A DNA stretch of 64,000 nt from Lachnospiraceae bacterium AB2028. Its GTDB lineage: Bacteria > Bacillota > Clostridia > Lachnospirales > Lachnospiraceae. The first letter of the stretch is position 1; every line of letters begins with the position of its first letter. A program made the translations under genes and the position numbers. Below the pieces are notes generated by a model, which was not told the DNA's origin, did no database searches, and saw nothing but the letters and a program-made list of their open reading frames with translations. The stretch is taken from NCBI GenBank assembly GCA_000621425.1, contig JHYJ01000016.1, positions 1-64,000 on the forward strand, read 5' to 3'. Below are positions 62,609 through 64,000 of the stretch, in pieces.

Positions 62609-64000
62609 ATGATAAAGAAGCTCGCTAATATTTTATTTCGTTCGAACCTTGGAATCCATCAGAGACTGCTCAACCTGATCTTAAGTGCTGCGCTTGTAGG
62701 CGGTTTCGTTTCAATGATAAGCACCCTGTTCATAGGCGGATATATGAGTGCCCTGATAGTATTCCTTATCCTTGTCGTAGTTTTTATTTCCCTTGTATTG
62801 TCTGTCAAATACAATAAGACTAATCTTGCCGGCGCACTTGTGACCGGTGTTTCCAACATAATCATTTTTCCCTGTATGTATTTCACTTCCGGCGGTTCAT
62901 ACAGCGGCATGCCCCTGTGGTTTGTGCTCGGTCTTATTTTTACATGGCTGACCCTTAAGGGTGTGCTCTGCTACATAATGTACGGTGTCAACCTTATCGC
63001 ACTGCTGGGAACCATCGTGATCGGCGAGCTCCACCCGGAATGGTTTACCGAGATGCCGGCAAACTACATGATCGGCGACATAATGCAGTCCATCGTCATC
63101 GTTTCCTGCATTATCGGCATCATTTTCAAATACCAGACTTACCTTTATGAAAAACAGCAGGCTAAGATCCTTGAGACAGACAGGCTGCTTCAGGTGGCTA
63201 ATGATGCAAAGAGCCAGTTCCTTGCAAATATGTCACACGAGATCCGTACCCCTATCAACGGCATCATCGGTATGAACACCATGCTGCTCAAGGAGCTTGA
63301 TAATGGAAATACTGAAGATGTAATGGAGTATGCAAAGAACATCCAGAGCGCATCCCAGACCCTGCTTTCCCTTATCAATGATATTCTCGACATCTCCAAG
63401 ATCGAGTCCGGAAAGATGGAGATCGTGCCGGTTGAGTACGACCTCTTCTCCATACTAAACGACTGCTACAACATGAACTTCATCAGGGCGCTGGAAAAAA
63501 ATCTTACACTTAACCTTGAAATAGAAGAGTCGCTTCCCGCCATACTCTACGGTGATGAAGTCCATGTCCGCCAGATCATCAACAACATTCTTTCCAACGC
63601 CGTAAAATATACTGAAAAAGGCAGCGTGCTCCTGCGCATGAGCGCTGCAGAGCAGGACGAAAAGGATGTTACCCTTAGGATAGAAGTCAAAGATACCGGC
63701 ATAGGAATTAAGGAAGAAAACCTTGAAAAACTCTTCCAGAACTTTACTCGTGTCGATGTAGAAAAGAACCGCAACATTGAAGGAACCGGCCTTGGACTCA
63801 GCCTTACCAAAAAGCTTATAGAACTTATGGATGGCGAGATCCAGGTACATAGTGAATACGGCGTAGGTTCCGTCTTCACAGTCATACTTAAACAAGGCGT
63901 GGCAAGTACCCATAAGATGGGATCCTTCGACGAAAAATACCGTGCATACATCCAGCAGGAAGAAAAGATCAGTGAGAACCGTGTTGCACCTTCTGCCAAG
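62609..64000 (+). CDS. Membrane-bound (probably hybrid) sensor histidine kinase, N-terminal part
   Basis: The frame starts at ATG after AGCGGAGGGGC and runs off the window without a stop; at least 464 residues are seen. An N-terminal block of about five or six hydrophobic segments (about residues 20-170) has no recognised sensor. A short coiled coil leads to the phosphoacceptor helix, [20 protein letters not shown] (His about 211). The ATPase domain follows: [14 protein letters not shown] (N box), [17 protein letters not shown] (G1), [16 protein letters not shown] (G2). The linker after about 430 is typical of kinases that continue into a receiver domain, which would lie beyond the window. 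Confidence 0.9.
   Translation, partial: MIKKLANILFRSNLGIHQRLLNLILSAALVGGFVSMISTLFIGGYMSALIVFLILVVVFISLVLSVKYNKTNLAGALVTGVSNIIIFPCMYFTSGGSYSGMPLWFVLGLIFTWLTLKGVLCYIMYGVNLIALLGTIVIGELHPEWFTEMPANYMIGDIMQSIVIVSCIIGIIFKYQTYLYEKQQAKILETDRLLQVANDAKSQFLANMSHEIRTPINGIIGMNTMLLKELDNGNTEDVMEYAKNIQSASQTLLSLINDILDISKIESGKMEIVPVEYDLFSILNDCYNMNFIRALEKNLTLNLEIEESLPAILYGDEVHVRQIINNILSNAVKYTEKGSVLLRMSAAEQDEKDVTLRIEVKDTGIGIKEENLEKLFQNFTRVDVEKNRNIEGTGLGLSLTKKLIELMDGEIQVHSEYGVGSVFTVILKQGVASTHKMGSFDEKYRAYIQQEEKISENRVAPSAK

Noticed and set aside
63455-63999. Two overlapping minus-strand frames near the right edge
   Set aside because: They lie opposite a plus-strand histidine kinase with all catalytic boxes intact; they are open only because of codon bias.

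Overview
The window looks like chromosome from a motile, anaerobic Gram-positive member of the Clostridia, most likely Lachnospiraceae (Butyrivibrio/Lachnospira-like). This is an inference from several things seen together: strong AGGAGG-type ribosome sites; a cobalamin methionine synthase with its reactivation domain in a separate gene, next to metF; a class II aldolase; cache-type chemoreceptor, CheY and HD-GYP signalling genes; a YolD-like protein; and many TIR, GNAT and zinc-ribbon proteins of unknown role. No rRNA, tRNA or CRISPR array was seen. An IS3-family remnant lies at the left edge. Most genes are on the minus strand.

Layout. 1-2.9 kb: IS end, a CD225-like and a DUF2752 membrane protein, and two unknown proteins. 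2.9-11.8 kb: a minus-strand run of glycosyltransferase, two SDR enzymes, ManC, ManA, a WecG/TagA transferase, a small (p)ppGpp synthetase and a two-component system. This is a GDP-mannose/deoxysugar surface-glycan cluster joined to stress signalling. 11.9-16.7 kb: an unknown four-gene operon, with a 933-residue protein and a GNAT protein between two YbjN-like small proteins. 16.8-19.3 kb: a chemoreceptor with three tandem 98-residue sensor modules. 19.4-27.6 kb: a compact operon with SfsA, a 2H phosphoesterase, a zinc-ribbon protein, NADAR, an SpoU methyltransferase, a TIR-transmembrane-propeller protein, a lipoprotein and an amidase. 27.9-28.7 kb: fructose-bisphosphate aldolase. 28.9-37.4 kb: a second unusual operon, with a 1785-residue protein carrying an AarF/UbiB-type kinase domain, a membrane protein with a degenerate GGDEF-like end and two GNAT-like proteins. 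37.5-44.4 kb: phosphoesterase, lipid kinase, metH, the MetH activation protein, metF, and DUF1653 and YolD-like proteins. 44.5-48.0 kb: a plus-strand island with a lipoprotein, a degenerate AAA+ protein and a soluble VirD4/TraG-like ATPase. 48.4-54.7 kb: HD-GYP protein, nuclease-helicase fusion and dynamin-like GTPase. 54.9-55.0 kb: a highly structured MITE-like element. 55-64 kb: purine nucleoside phosphorylase, an ECF sigma/anti-sigma pair, a cytidylate kinase-like protein, CheY, an SAH/MTA-deaminase-like amidohydrolase, SahH, a small protein and the start of a sensor kinase.

Cooperation. MetH, its activator, MetF, SahH and the amidohydrolase cover methyl-group and S-adenosylhomocysteine turnover. 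ManA and ManC make GDP-mannose from fructose-6-phosphate, but phosphomannomutase and a recognisable GDP-mannose 4,6-dehydratase are not in the window. The best candidates for an undescribed system are the pseudo-AAA+/VirD4-like pair, the TIR-NADAR-2H phosphoesterase operon, the dynamin/nuclease-helicase pair, and the two operons built around giant proteins. All functional links among these are inference from gene order and visible motifs; no database search was run.
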